This document shows, piece by piece, positions 19,304-30,600 of a stretch of 48,092 bases of DNA. The position numbers and the translations under genes were made by a program. The stretch covers positions 1-48,092 of the forward strand of contig JANQHE010000073.1 of NCBI GenBank assembly GCA_028282785.1, read 5' to 3'. Numbering within the stretch: the first letter of the stretch is position 1; the number at the start of each line of letters is the position of its first letter. The DNA is from Bacteroidales bacterium. GTDB taxonomy: Bacteria; Bacteroidota; Bacteroidia; Bacteroidales; UBA12077. Under the pieces are notes generated by a model. The model searched no databases and was not told where the DNA came from. It saw only the letters and a program-made list of their open reading frames with translations.

Positions 19304-20421
19304 AAATTGACAAATTAATTATGGAAGAATGGCTAGCTGATAATCAATTTATTAGATACAATTTGGCAGAAAGTGGGTATGTTGATTTTACATTAAATGA
19401 AATATTGGAACTTTGTAATGAAGATATTAATAATCTCAAAAAAATTAATTTAATGAATCCTGACACTAGAGGATCTATTGAACTTAGAAAAGAAATAATT
19501 TCTTGTTATGAAAATGTCAATGTGGAAAACGTATTAGTAACTACTGGCGTTACTGAAGCATTATTTACTTTTTTTAATTCAATATTAAATCCTGGTGATG
19601 AAGTAATAGTAGAGTATCCGGAGTTTCAGACCTTATCGGAACTGCCAAAAGCCATAGGCTGTGAAATTAAATATTTGGATTTAAAACAGAAATCAAATTA
19701 TATACCCTGTTTAGAAACCCTTGAATCAATAATTACTCCTAAAACAAAGTTGTTAATAATCAATAATCCACACAATCCAACTGGCTCTAAACTTGATATT
19801 GAATCAGTAAAAGCTATTTCTTATATGGCTAAGAAGCATGATATTTATTTATTATTTGACGAACATTATAAGTTTTTACCATTGCAGTCTGGTACTGATT
19901 TGATATTGTCAGGATTTGATATATGTTATAAAATTCATAAAAAAGTTGCAGCAACCGGATCAATTACAAAATGTTTTGGTGTAAATGGTTTAAGAATAGG
20001 CTGGTTAATTTCAGATCAGGAAATTATAGAAGAATGCAGAGAATATAAGCATTATTTAACACATGTAACCTCACCTATTAGTGATTATCTGGCTTTAATT
20101 ATTTTGAGAAATAGAGCTAAGTTATTACTGCATATTAAAAAACAAATATTAAGTAATGTAGCTACATTAAATAGCTTTATGCATAAATATCGTCATATTT
20201 TTGAGTATGTGGAGCCTCAGGGAGGACTAGTTGCTTTTCCAAAAATTAAAGGTAACATCAATTCAAATGAATTTTGCCAAAAACTCTTAAAAAGTAAAAA
20301 TGTTTCGTTACTCCCTGGTAATGTTTTTGGTGAAAATAATCACTTTAGAATAAATTACGGAATAGAATCTATTAAATTCAATGAAGCAATTGATTTATTA
20401 GAGAGTTTCGTTTCAAACTAA
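19300..20421 (+). CDS. PLP-dependent aminotransferase-fold enzyme, resembling capreomycidine synthase (VioD-like)
   Basis: 373 residues, class I/II aminotransferase fold. Visible PLP-site elements: NNPHNPTG, DEHYKF, the Schiff-base lysine in GSITKCFGVNGLRIGW (Lys224), and a C-terminal FRINYG arginine for substrate carboxylate. The N-terminal EEWLADNQF...GYVDFTLNEI, YKHYLTHVTSP, PQGGLVAFP and LLPGNVFG segments resemble, from memory, VioD and its streptolidine-pathway relatives, which cyclise 3-hydroxyarginine to capreomycidine. If so it supplies a cyclic guanidino amino acid; but no arginine 3-hydroxylase is in the window and plain transamination remains possible. Overlaps the rSAM gene by four bases. 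The fold is secure, the substrate is not. Confidence 0.9.
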   Translation: MKIDKLIMEEWLADNQFIRYNLAESGYVDFTLNEILELCNEDINNLKKINLMNPDTRGSIELRKEIISCYENVNVENVLVTTGVTEALFTFFNSILNPGDEVIVEYPEFQTLSELPKAIGCEIKYLDLKQKSNYIPCLETLESIITPKTKLLIINNPHNPTGSKLDIESVKAISYMAKKHDIYLLFDEHYKFLPLQSGTDLILSGFDICYKIHKKVAATGSITKCFGVNGLRIGWLISDQEIIEECREYKHYLTHVTSPISDYLALIILRNRAKLLLHIKKQILSNVATLNSFMHKYRHIFEYVEPQGGLVAFPKIKGNINSNEFCQKLLKSKNVSLLPGNVFGENNHFRINYGIESIKFNEAIDLLESFVSN

Positions 20422-20480
20422 CCATCATAGTAAGATAAGCAATTAAGAAGTATAATAATAGCTTTTAATTATTGATTAGC

Positions 20481-23400
20481 ATGAGTGTTTCTGATCTGGA
20501 TAAAAGAGTCTGGGCCTATCAGCAGTTCAGGGAAAGATCTTATTGGTTAAATAAACTTTCTGATATTGAATCTGTTAGTTGTATTCCTTTTGATAAAAGA
20601 GAAAATAGGGTAAATAGTGGGCATGTTTGCAAATATGATGCATATAATATTAAATTCAGTACAGAAATATCTGAGCCAATAAGAAAGTTAAGTAGAGGTA
20701 ACAAAGAAAGGCTTCATGTAATGTTAACATCTGGCATTTTTCTTCTACTTCAGGCATATACTGGTAATAAAGATACGGTTATTGGAATTCCTATAAAAAA
20801 TGAAAGTTATACCAAGAATGTGATAAATACGATATTACCAATATATATCGAGATTAGCAAAAGTCTTTCCGTACGATCTTTTTTATCAAATATTAGAAAT
20901 TCAATTATTGAAGCAACAAGTAACCAGAATTATCCTATTGATATACTGATAAAACAAATAGGTAAATTCAATAATAGAAATCAAGGCTCTTTATTTGATG
21001 TTGTTGTTATGTTAAATGATTTCCATCATTCAGAATCTATTGCAGATTTCAATTGTGGTTTAATATTTAATTTTAATAATGATGGTTTAAATATAGATTG
21101 TAATATCAATTATGATTCTTTTAGTTATTCGTTGGATTTAATAGAAAGAATTTCAAGAAACTTAGTACATATTTTTGAGCAGATTTTTTGTTATGATTTG
21201 AATAGATCATTAAAAGAAGTAACTAGTTTAAGTTTTGAAGAACAAAAGCTTATAATACAACAATTTAATGATACAATAACCGAGTTCCCGAAGGTTAAAC
21301 TAATTCCTCAACTTTTTGAAGAGCAGGTAGCGAGAACCCCTAATAGTGTAGCTGTAATATTAGAAGACAAAAAAATTACTTATAAAGAATTATTTGAGAA
21401 ATCTTCAAATGTTGTCTCTGACTTATGTAAAAAAGGTATCAAGCCCAATGATATTGTTTCGATTCTTTGCAATACATCTATTGAAATGATTATAGCAATA
21501 TTAGGTGTGTTACGTGCTGGATCAGCATATTTACCTATAGATATTTCAAATCCGGTTGAGAGAATCAATTTTATATTAAAAGATAGTAATTCAAAATACT
21601 TAATTACTGATAGGTTAACAATCAAGGAATTAGAATTACCATCGGAGAGGATAATTAATGTAAATAAGATTATAAAAACGGAATTACCAGCGGAAGGCAT
21701 TAATTGTAAAGGAAATAATGAATGGTTAACCTCCATTGCATATATCATGTACACTTCTGGAACTACAGGTGTACCTAAAGGAATTTTGATAGAACATAAA
21801 TCATTTTTAGAGTTTAATTTATGGGCAATAAAGGAATTTGGTCATAAAAAGAATTTTCAAGTATTATTATCTAACTCTTATGCTTCTGATGGTGCTATTC
21901 AGCAAATATTCCCTCCTTTAATTTCAGGGGGAACCTTACATCTTATTAAAAAAGAATTGAGGCTAGATATCAGTAGCTATGTTAATTATCTTAGAAATAA
22001 TCATATCAATAATATTGATGAGGTACCAGTTGTGATGAAAGAAATTTTTAATATAATTGAGTTAGATTCAAATAGAGAAATTTTGCCAGATCTTAGTCAC
22101 CTATCCTTAGGAAGCGAATATATACCCATCGAAATTGTTAAAAATAGCAGAAAATATCTAAATTGGAATGGTAAGATAATAAATGCTTACGGACCAGCCG
22201 AAGCTTCTGTTGAAGCTACCACATATCATTTCTCAGGAAAATCAGATAATGAGATTTCATTAATTGGAAAACCGCGAAGTAACACGAGGATTTTTATTAC
22301 AAATAAATATAATGAGCTGTGCCCAATAGGAGTCCCTGGAGAGATATGTATTGCAGGAGAAGGATTGGCCAGAGGATATTTAAACAAAGTAGAGTTAACT
22401 CATAGTAAGTTTATTGTAAATAAGCTTGCCGGTTCAATGAACGATTTGTTATATAAAACAGGAGATCAAGGATGCTGGTTGCCCGACGGAAATATTGAAT
22501 TCTTGGGTAGAATAGATCACCAGGTTAAAATTAGAGGATTTAGAGTAGAATTAGGCGAGATTGAAAAGATATTAAATAAAATTCAAGGGATCAGAGAATC
22601 GGTTGTTATAGATTTTGACGATAAAAAAGGTCAAAAATATATTGTTGTTTATTATATTTCTGATACCGATAGTGAAAATCTTAATATAAGGAATAAACTT
22701 TCAAAGTCACTTCCAGACTATATGATTCCTTCTTTTTTTGTTCAAATAGATACAATTCCTTTAAATGCTAACGGAAAAGTTAATAGAAAATTATTGCCTG
22801 AGCCGGAGTTAGATGCAGTAGGCTGTAAGTTGCCTGCAAATGATAATGAGGAGAAAATGGTTGAGGTATGGTCGGAGGTTTTAGGAATTCCAAAAGATAA
22901 AATTAGTACTGATGCGAATTTCTTTGAGTTAGGTGGCGATTCCATTAAAACAATTCAAATTGCATCAAGATTAAATAGGTATGGTTTAAAATTATCTGTA
23001 GCAGATATATTTAAATATCAAAAAATTGATCAAATAAGTAAGAAAATCCTAAAATGTGAAAGGGAGATAAGCCAAAGTCCGGTAACTGGAAAGATCCCTT
23101 TAATCCCTATACAGTCATGGTTGCTAAATACAGGCTTTATGGATTTACATCATTATAATCAGTCTGTGATGCTGTATAAAAAAGAGGGATTTGACCTACC
23201 AATAATTAATAACGTTTTTAAAGAGCTAGTAGAACATCATGATATCTTAAGAGCAATCTTTTATAAAAGAAATAATGAATATTTCCAATATAATAATGGA
23301 TTAGAGAATAAAAACTATTCGATTGAAACTTTTAATTTGAAAGGAGAAAATGAAGTTTCAAGTTTTATAGAAAAACAAACTAATATAATTCAGAGAAGTA

Positions 23401-25877
23401 TAAACCTGGAGAAAGGCCCACTGGTTAAATTAGGACATTTTATCACAAATGAAGGCGATCATCTTTTACTTGTAATACATCATTTAATAATTGACGGAAT
23501 TAGCTGGCGAATATTACTTGAGGATTTTTCCATAGCTTATAGTTCAATTCTTAAAGATGAAAAGCCTATTTTTCCTTTAAAAACAGATTCTTATAAATAT
23601 TGGTCAGAGAGATTAAATGATTATTCTAAAAGCTCTAAGCTATTAAAGGAGAAATTGTACTGGCAAAAAGTTGTTGCAAGAGAAATTCCTAACATTCCAA
23701 AAGATTTTAATGTAAAAGGTGATTGTAAAAACATTGGAAATCAAATCATTAAAACAGTAAGTTTTAATAAGTCACAGACCGGGCAGATTTTAAAAAAATC
23801 AAATAAGGCTTATAATACAGAAATAAACGATATTCTATTATCTGCACTTGTAAAGTCGGTGTGTAAATGGGGAAACCTTAGCAAAATTGCAGTAGAATTA
23901 GAAGGACACGGTAGAGAAGCAATATTTGATGATGTTGACATTAATCGAACCATAGGTTGGTTTACTACTCAATATCCCATTGTTTTAGAAAATTATGAAG
24001 ATGTTTCAGAACTTATAAAAGAAACTAAAGAAAATTTAAGACATATACCATTTAAAGGAATAGGATATGGGATCTTAAAATATAGCAACGATGAAAATAA
24101 CGAATTATTCAATTTAAAACCGGAAATATGCTTTAACTACCTGGGAGAATTTACAGGTAGTGGAATAAGTTCCTTTGAAGAAGAAGAATTATATAGTTTT
24201 TCAAAGTATTCTGCTGGTGATTCAATCAGCCATTTGATGGAATCTGTTTACGCAATTGAAGTAAATGGAATGGCAAGTGGAGGACAATTAAGTTTTACTT
24301 TTAGATATAACAAACATGAGTATAATGAAAATACAATAGAAAAACTAACAAATCAATTTAAGCAAAGCCTCATTGAAATAACTGAACACTGCAGGTTAAA
24401 GGAAAACAACGAATTAACACCTAGTGATTTTGGATTAAAAAACATAACTCTTAATGACTTTAATAGATTAGTTAGCGTTAATCGAAATAACATTCAGGAT
24501 ATTTATGAATTAAGTCCAATGCAATATGGGATGTTATTTCATTCACTAGTTGATAGACATTCGGGAGAATATTTTGAGCAATCTGAGATTATCATTGAAG
24601 GAGATATAGATTGTAAAATATTAGAAAAAAGCTTTAATGAAGTACTAAATAGATATGAAACTCTTAGAACAAAATTTGTTTATGAAGATATAGACAGGCC
24701 GCTTCAAATTGTTTTAACAAAACGTGAAGTAAAAATAAACTTTAAAGATATTAGAAACTTAGATAATGTTGAACAACAAAAAAGTATTGAAACATATAAA
24801 ACAGAAGAAAGACATAAAGGCTTTGATTTAAATTCGGATAACTTAACTAAATTGACATTATTTAAAACTGAAGATCAAAAGTTTACTTTTATTTGGAGCT
24901 TTCATCATATTTTAATGGATGGATGGTGTACAACAATTCTTTTTAGGGATTTATTAACATTTTATAGAAATGTAAAATATGGGGCTTCGTACAAAATGCC
25001 TCCAACTAATAAATTTAGAAATTATATTACCTGGTTACAATCTCAGGATAATGATAAGTCACTTGATTTTTGGAAAAAATACTTACAGAATTTTAACGGT
25101 GCTAATAGCTTGCCTAAGAAAATTAAAGAAGAACCAGAATTTAAAAAAGGAAAGTTAACTTTAAAACTTGAAGATTCTGTTAAGCAAAGATTAATTCAAT
25201 TTGCATCCCGAAATGCAGTAACTCCAAATGTTTTATTACAAACGGTTTGGGGATTAATATTACAACTGTATAATGATACTGATGATGTTATTTTTGGATC
25301 AGTTACATCGGGTCGACCCAGTGAAATCGAAAATGTCGAAGAAATGGTGGGGCTTTTTATAAATACTGTTCCAATAAGAATAAAGCGTAATGAAACAGAT
25401 ACTTTTAATACACTCTTAGATAGAATAAAAAATGAAACCTTAGAAATAAAAAAATATGAATACTCATCTCTGGCTGATATACAATCTTTTACAGATAAAG
25501 GAATTGAGTTAATTGACCATGTTTTCTTATTTCAAAATTTTGCAATAAATGATGGTTTTAAAGAACTTAATAAAAGTAGTACACATATAGATGTTGGTTT
25601 TAAAGTCCAAAAAGTACATAACGAGGAACAAACTAATTATAACTTCAATATTATTATATCTCCAAGAGAAGAATTTGAGATCATAACAGTGTATAATAAA
25701 AATTTATTTGATGATGAATTGATTTCTAATGTTTTAAATCATTTTAGAAATATCCTTGAATATGTAGTGGTTAATCCTAATGAATTATTGGATAATCAAA
25801 ATTCAATGTTGGAGATAGGTTTGACTCAAGCTGATTCTGATTCTTTTATAAATGAGTTAAGTGATTTTGCAATATAG
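20481..25877 (+). CDS. NRPS: half-C-A-T-E-C (D-residue module)
   Basis: 1798 residues from the ATG at 20481; a TTG at 20472 in the same frame is a weaker alternative. It begins with only the C-terminal half of a condensation domain (RERSYWLNKL... ~10-250), lacking any HHxxxDG. Then A ~270-770 (YTSGTTGVPKG near 21751), T with LGGDSI (Ser821, the DS form typical before epimerases), an epimerisation domain (HHLIIDG His1000; EGHGRE; RTIGWFTTQYP; NYLGEF) and a DCL-type condensation domain (LSPMQYGMLFHS; HHILMDGW, His1475). The module therefore supplies a D-amino acid. Its A4 region is atypical (SYASDGAIQQIF in place of FDxS); a tentative code DGQDSGAVE-K matches no substrate I know. The missing C half is probably compensated by the stand-alone C protein at 16755. 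Ends EIGLTQADSDSFINELSDF. Confidence 0.96.
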   Translation: MSVSDLDKRVWAYQQFRERSYWLNKLSDIESVSCIPFDKRENRVNSGHVCKYDAYNIKFSTEISEPIRKLSRGNKERLHVMLTSGIFLLLQAYTGNKDTVIGIPIKNESYTKNVINTILPIYIEISKSLSVRSFLSNIRNSIIEATSNQNYPIDILIKQIGKFNNRNQGSLFDVVVMLNDFHHSESIADFNCGLIFNFNNDGLNIDCNINYDSFSYSLDLIERISRNLVHIFEQIFCYDLNRSLKEVTSLSFEEQKLIIQQFNDTITEFPKVKLIPQLFEEQVARTPNSVAVILEDKKITYKELFEKSSNVVSDLCKKGIKPNDIVSILCNTSIEMIIAILGVLRAGSAYLPIDISNPVERINFILKDSNSKYLITDRLTIKELELPSERIINVNKIIKTELPAEGINCKGNNEWLTSIAYIMYTSGTTGVPKGILIEHKSFLEFNLWAIKEFGHKKNFQVLLSNSYASDGAIQQIFPPLISGGTLHLIKKELRLDISSYVNYLRNNHINNIDEVPVVMKEIFNIIELDSNREILPDLSHLSLGSEYIPIEIVKNSRKYLNWNGKIINAYGPAEASVEATTYHFSGKSDNEISLIGKPRSNTRIFITNKYNELCPIGVPGEICIAGEGLARGYLNKVELTHSKFIVNKLAGSMNDLLYKTGDQGCWLPDGNIEFLGRIDHQVKIRGFRVELGEIEKILNKIQGIRESVVIDFDDKKGQKYIVVYYISDTDSENLNIRNKLSKSLPDYMIPSFFVQIDTIPLNANGKVNRKLLPEPELDAVGCKLPANDNEEKMVEVWSEVLGIPKDKISTDANFFELGGDSIKTIQIASRLNRYGLKLSVADIFKYQKIDQISKKILKCEREISQSPVTGKIPLIPIQSWLLNTGFMDLHHYNQSVMLYKKEGFDLPIINNVFKELVEHHDILRAIFYKRNNEYFQYNNGLENKNYSIETFNLKGENEVSSFIEKQTNIIQRSINLEKGPLVKLGHFITNEGDHLLLVIHHLIIDGISWRILLEDFSIAYSSILKDEKPIFPLKTDSYKYWSERLNDYSKSSKLLKEKLYWQKVVAREIPNIPKDFNVKGDCKNIGNQIIKTVSFNKSQTGQILKKSNKAYNTEINDILLSALVKSVCKWGNLSKIAVELEGHGREAIFDDVDINRTIGWFTTQYPIVLENYEDVSELIKETKENLRHIPFKGIGYGILKYSNDENNELFNLKPEICFNYLGEFTGSGISSFEEEELYSFSKYSAGDSISHLMESVYAIEVNGMASGGQLSFTFRYNKHEYNENTIEKLTNQFKQSLIEITEHCRLKENNELTPSDFGLKNITLNDFNRLVSVNRNNIQDIYELSPMQYGMLFHSLVDRHSGEYFEQSEIIIEGDIDCKILEKSFNEVLNRYETLRTKFVYEDIDRPLQIVLTKREVKINFKDIRNLDNVEQQKSIETYKTEERHKGFDLNSDNLTKLTLFKTEDQKFTFIWSFHHILMDGWCTTILFRDLLTFYRNVKYGASYKMPPTNKFRNYITWLQSQDNDKSLDFWKKYLQNFNGANSLPKKIKEEPEFKKGKLTLKLEDSVKQRLIQFASRNAVTPNVLLQTVWGLILQLYNDTDDVIFGSVTSGRPSEIENVEEMVGLFINTVPIRIKRNETDTFNTLLDRIKNETLEIKKYEYSSLADIQSFTDKGIELIDHVFLFQNFAINDGFKELNKSSTHIDVGFKVQKVHNEEQTNYNFNIIISPREEFEIITVYNKNLFDDELISNVLNHFRNILEYVVVNPNELLDNQNSMLEIGLTQADSDSFINELSDFAI

Positions 25878-25878
25878 A

Positions 25879-27588
25879 ATGAAAGAGAAAGAAAATCTAA
25901 AAAAAAATAAAACTATCCTTTTAATAATGTTGCCATATTGGGATCAGCAGATACCTCCTTTAGGCATTGCTTGCCTTAAGAGTTATATTGAGAGAAATAG
26001 TTTATTTAAGGTAAAAAATATTGATGCTAATACCAATATAGACTTTTATAACTACAAAAAAAGATACTTCTTCAATATTGAAAAAGTAATACCAGAGGAT
26101 AAAAGGTTACATCTTTATAATATTGGAATGGATGTTCTTTCAGAACATATGATGGCGTTTGCTTTTAGTAAAACTCAAGAAGAACTGAATAAAATTATTT
26201 ATACAATATTTTATAATACTTTCTATTATGATATATCGGCGAATGATGTTGAACTATTTAATGAAATCATAGGAGAGTTTTTTAATAAGCTATTAGAGTA
26301 TGTTTTAGCTTTAGTTAAAAAATATAATCCTTCAAAAGTTGGATTATCAGTTAATAAAGGATCCTTTGCGGCCTCTATGTTTGTTTGTAATATAATAAAA
26401 GAAAGGTTTCCTTATATTGAAACAATATTTGGAGGGCCAATATTCTCATCAGATTTAAAAGTAGATACTCCGAACTATAATAGATTTATTAAGGTTTCTA
26501 AAAATATTGATAAAATAATAGTTGGAGAAGGAGAACAACTGTTGCTGAATCTAATTCAGGGCAAATTAAAATCTAACCAAAAGGTTTATACAAAAGATGA
26601 TTTAATTAACATTGTAGATGCAATAAATGAGTATAAACCGGATTTTTCAGATTTTGATTTAAATTATTATTTATATCAAGCGAACTTTGCGTCAAGAAGT
26701 TGTCCCTTCCAATGTAGTTTTTGTTCCGAAACAGTTTTCTGGGGAGATTACAGGAAAAGAAATATTAAAAACGTAGTTACGGAATTAAAAACTTTATACA
26801 ATAAAAACAAGAAGCAACTCTTTTATATGTGTGATTCATTGTTAAATCCTTTGATTGATGATTTAACAAAAGAACTTTCTGAGAATAAACTTGCAGTTTA
26901 TTTTGATGGATATCTTAGAATAGATAAAAAGTCGGGTAGGATAGAAAATACATTGTTCTGGAGAAAAGGAGGATTCTATAGAGCTAGGTTAGGTATTGAA
27001 AGTGGATCAGAGAAGATTCTTGATTTAATGAATAAAAAGATATCTCCTTTGGAAATCAAAAGTGCAGTTATTAATCTGGCAAAGGCAGGAATTAAGACTA
27101 CAACTATGTGGGTGGTTGGACACCCTGAAGAAACAGAAGAGGATTTCCTTGCTACTTTGAATTTAATTGAGGAGTTACAGGATTATATCTATGAAGCAGA
27201 TTGTAATCCTTTTATATACTATTTTTCAGGTCAAGTTGACTCCAATAAATGGGAAAAATATAGGGAAACATTATACCCGGAAGAATATAATAATTCCTTA
27301 ATTATTCAAAAATGGAAACTGAACTATTATCCTAGTAGAGAAGAAGCTTATAGTAGGGTAAATAGGTTTATTAAATTTTGTAAATCACTTGGAGTACCAA
27401 ATTCATATTCTTTAAAGGAAACATATCTGGCAGATATTCGATGGAAAAACCTTCACGAAAATGCTGTTCCAGGCCTAGTGGATTTTGATGAAAATAATAT
27501 TGCAATTGATGAAAGATACCTGGTTAAGGAGACTATTGAAGCAGAGGTTACTAATATTGATTTGGATATAAATAATTGGAATTTTTAA
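25879..27588 (+). CDS. B12-binding radical SAM enzyme (probable class B methyltransferase type)
   Basis: 569 residues from the ATG at 25879, one base after the upstream stop; a GTG at 25861 inside the previous gene is less likely. N-terminal cobalamin-binding domain in the usual order (ILLIMLPYWD, PPLGIACLKSYIE, ETIFGGPIFSS, IVGEGEQLLLNLI), then the rSAM core with SRSCPFQCSFC (cluster motif 26701-26724), RLGIESGSEKILDLMNK and VGHPEETEEDF, and a C-terminal extension rich in aromatic residues. Such proteins methylate unactivated carbon or phosphorus or perform other radical chemistry. Its place between two NRPS genes suggests it acts on the peptide or a tethered residue. Unusually long N-terminal spacer between the first strand and the rest of the B12 fold (~35-135). 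Substrate unknown. Confidence 0.92.
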   Translation: MKEKENLKKNKTILLIMLPYWDQQIPPLGIACLKSYIERNSLFKVKNIDANTNIDFYNYKKRYFFNIEKVIPEDKRLHLYNIGMDVLSEHMMAFAFSKTQEELNKIIYTIFYNTFYYDISANDVELFNEIIGEFFNKLLEYVLALVKKYNPSKVGLSVNKGSFAASMFVCNIIKERFPYIETIFGGPIFSSDLKVDTPNYNRFIKVSKNIDKIIVGEGEQLLLNLIQGKLKSNQKVYTKDDLINIVDAINEYKPDFSDFDLNYYLYQANFASRSCPFQCSFCSETVFWGDYRKRNIKNVVTELKTLYNKNKKQLFYMCDSLLNPLIDDLTKELSENKLAVYFDGYLRIDKKSGRIENTLFWRKGGFYRARLGIESGSEKILDLMNKKISPLEIKSAVINLAKAGIKTTTMWVVGHPEETEEDFLATLNLIEELQDYIYEADCNPFIYYFSGQVDSNKWEKYRETLYPEEYNNSLIIQKWKLNYYPSREEAYSRVNRFIKFCKSLGVPNSYSLKETYLADIRWKNLHENAVPGLVDFDENNIAIDERYLVKETIEAEVTNIDLDINNWNF

Positions 27589-27612
27589 AATATAATAAAT
27601 ACATAATAGATT

Positions 27613-30600
27613 ATGAATTCTACTGATGAATCTAGAAGAAATAAAAAACTGTATTGGGAAAAGTTATTATCATCCAATATTTCATATTCCTCATTTCCAT
27701 ATGAAAAAAATAGAAATTATACAGATGATATAGTATATGAAAATTTCATAATTAAATTGAAAAAGGAAACTACAAATAGAATTGTTAAGCTTTGTGGAAA
27801 TTCGGAGGTGAAAGTTTATACCGTATTATTGTCTAATATATTTTTATTGTTACAAAAAATGAGTAATAATAATAATATTTTGCTTGGAGCTCCGATTTTT
27901 AAACAAAAACAGGACGTTGATTTTATCAATACCTTATTGTTACTACACGTAAATATTGATATACATGATAGCTTTAAGGATCTTTTACTAAAAGTCGGGC
28001 TGTCTATAAAAGATTCAACTGAAAACCAGAATTTTCCACTAAAAACTCTGATTCATAAATCCGGGATTGAATGTAATAAAAATAAAAATGAGCTATTCGA
28101 CATTTTTGTATTGAATAAAAAATTACATAAAAAGGAATATATTTTTGGTATTGCTTATAATCTATTATTAATTGTAGAACATAATAATGATAATATTTCA
28201 GTTAATATTGAATATAACTCTGTAAAATATACTCGGTCTGATATATGTAATATAGCAACTAAACTTGAAACTTTAATTGATGATTGCCTTCAATACCCTC
28301 ACAAAAAATTAGATGAGTTTACAATTCTGTCTGAAGAAGAAAAGGAACTGGTATTATATGAATTTAATAATTCTAAAACTGTTATTCCTGATAATAAAAC
28401 AATTCATCGGATGTTTGAAATTCAGGCAGAAAAGAATCCTTATAAAATTGCTCTTGTTAACGATGATCTACATTTGACTTACAATGAGCTGAATAAAAGA
28501 TCTAACTGCCTTGCTAATTTGCTACGGAAAAACGGAGTAACATCAGATGTAATAGTTGGAATTGCAATTGAAAAATCAGTTGAACTTATTATAGGCATAT
28601 TGGGAATTTTAAAGTCTGGTGGTGCTTATTTACCAATAGACATGAATTACCCGAAGGAAAGAAAACAATTCATTGTTAATGATAGTAAAATTAAATGTAT
28701 TGTAGCTACTGATGCAGATGACATTGATTTTGAGTTTGATGGCAAGGTAATTTTGTTGAATGAAACTGAATTATCAAAAAGTAATAATATTGACCTTAAC
28801 GAAAATGAATTAAGTGATCAACCAAGTGATCTTGCATATGTTATTTATACTTCAGGAACATCAGGAAAACCGAAAGGAACTTTATTAGAACATAAAGGAA
28901 TTGTGAGTGAAAACCATTTATGGATAGATACTTTTAAGGTAACTCCTGATGATCATATCATGTTTTATTCCAGCCCATCATTTGATGCTTCTGTTTCCGA
29001 AATTTTTATGGCACTTTTTAATGGTGCCAAACTATTTATTCCTAATAAAGAAAATAAGGTAAGTTTGATTTCATTTGAGAATGATATTTTAAAAAAAATA
29101 ATATCAATAGTTACTTTACCGCCGGTTTTTGCATCTAATGTTTCAGATTATGTAATAAAGAAGTTAAAAGTATTAATAACTGCAGGCTCGGAAACAAGTG
29201 AAACTTTAATTAAAAAGTATAATCAAGAAATAACATATATTAATGCATATGGTCCCACTGAAACTTCTATATGTGCAACAGCATGGGATACTAAAAACTA
29301 TAATTCTTTAGGAATAATAACAATTGGTAAGCCTATTCATAATACTCAAGTTTATATTTTAGATAAAAAATTAAGACCACAAGCTATAGGTGTTATAGGA
29401 GATATTTATATTTCTGGTATTGGTGTCGGAAGAGGTTATCTCGGGAAAGCCGAATTAACACGGAAAAGTTTTATTCCGGATCCATTTAATCCCGGAGAAA
29501 TAATGTATAAATCAGGAGATTGTGGAAGGTGGTTGTCTAATGGTGAAATAGAATTCAAAGGTCGTTTAGATGATCAAATAGAGCTTCGTGGGTATAGAAT
29601 AGAACTGAAAGAAATTGAAAAATGCCTGACTAATCACAATTGTATAGAAAATGCAGTCATTAGAAAACATAATATATATAATGAAGATCAATTAATAGCT
29701 TATTTTAAGCAAAAGGAGAAAATTGGATTATGGCCTTCTCTTGCCGAGTATTATGTATATGATGATAGAATATATAAACACTTTGCTAACGATGAATTAA
29801 GAAATGAAAAGTATAGAAAAGCAATACAAAAAGTTGTTAAAGACAAAGTGGTTTTAGAAATTGGACCGGGAAGTGAGTGTATATTATCACTGATTTGTTT
29901 GGAAGAAAGTGCAAAAAGAATTTATGCAGTTGAAATAATAGAAGAAGCCTATCAAAAAGCATTTAATAAAATAAAAACCTTAGGACTTGAAGATAAGATT
30001 ATTGTAATACATGGTGATGCAACGCAAATTGAGTTACCAGAAAAGATTGATTGTTGTATATCTGAAATTGTAGGATCAATAGGTGGAGCAGAAGGTGCTG
30101 CCAAGATTATTAATGAGATACATCCTAAAATGAATGAAAATTTCTCAATGATTCCTTCAAGTAGTATTTCAAAGGTTGCCGCTGTTACTTTACCAAAAAA
30201 CGATTTTGATGCTTCTTTTGATGAAGTAGCTGCTTATTATGTAGATAAAATATTTGATAATATAGGTCGGAAATTTGATTTAAGATTGGTTTTATCTTCA
30301 TTTAAAAAGAAAAACATCATCTCTGATATTGGAGTATTCGAAGATTTAAATTTTAATCAACTAATTGACCTGGAAGCGGAACATAATATTAATTTAAAAT
30401 TCAAAAAGGATTCTGTGTTTAATGGTTTGATTGTTTGGTTAGTTTTATATTGCGACGAACAAGAAGTAATTGATACTATTGAGGAAAAGTCTATTTGGTT
30501 ACCGGTTTACTTCCCTATTTTTTACCAAGGAATTAAGGTTAGTAAAGGAAATTATTTAAAGGCAAAGATAACAAGAAAGCTTTCTGAAAATGGATTAAAC

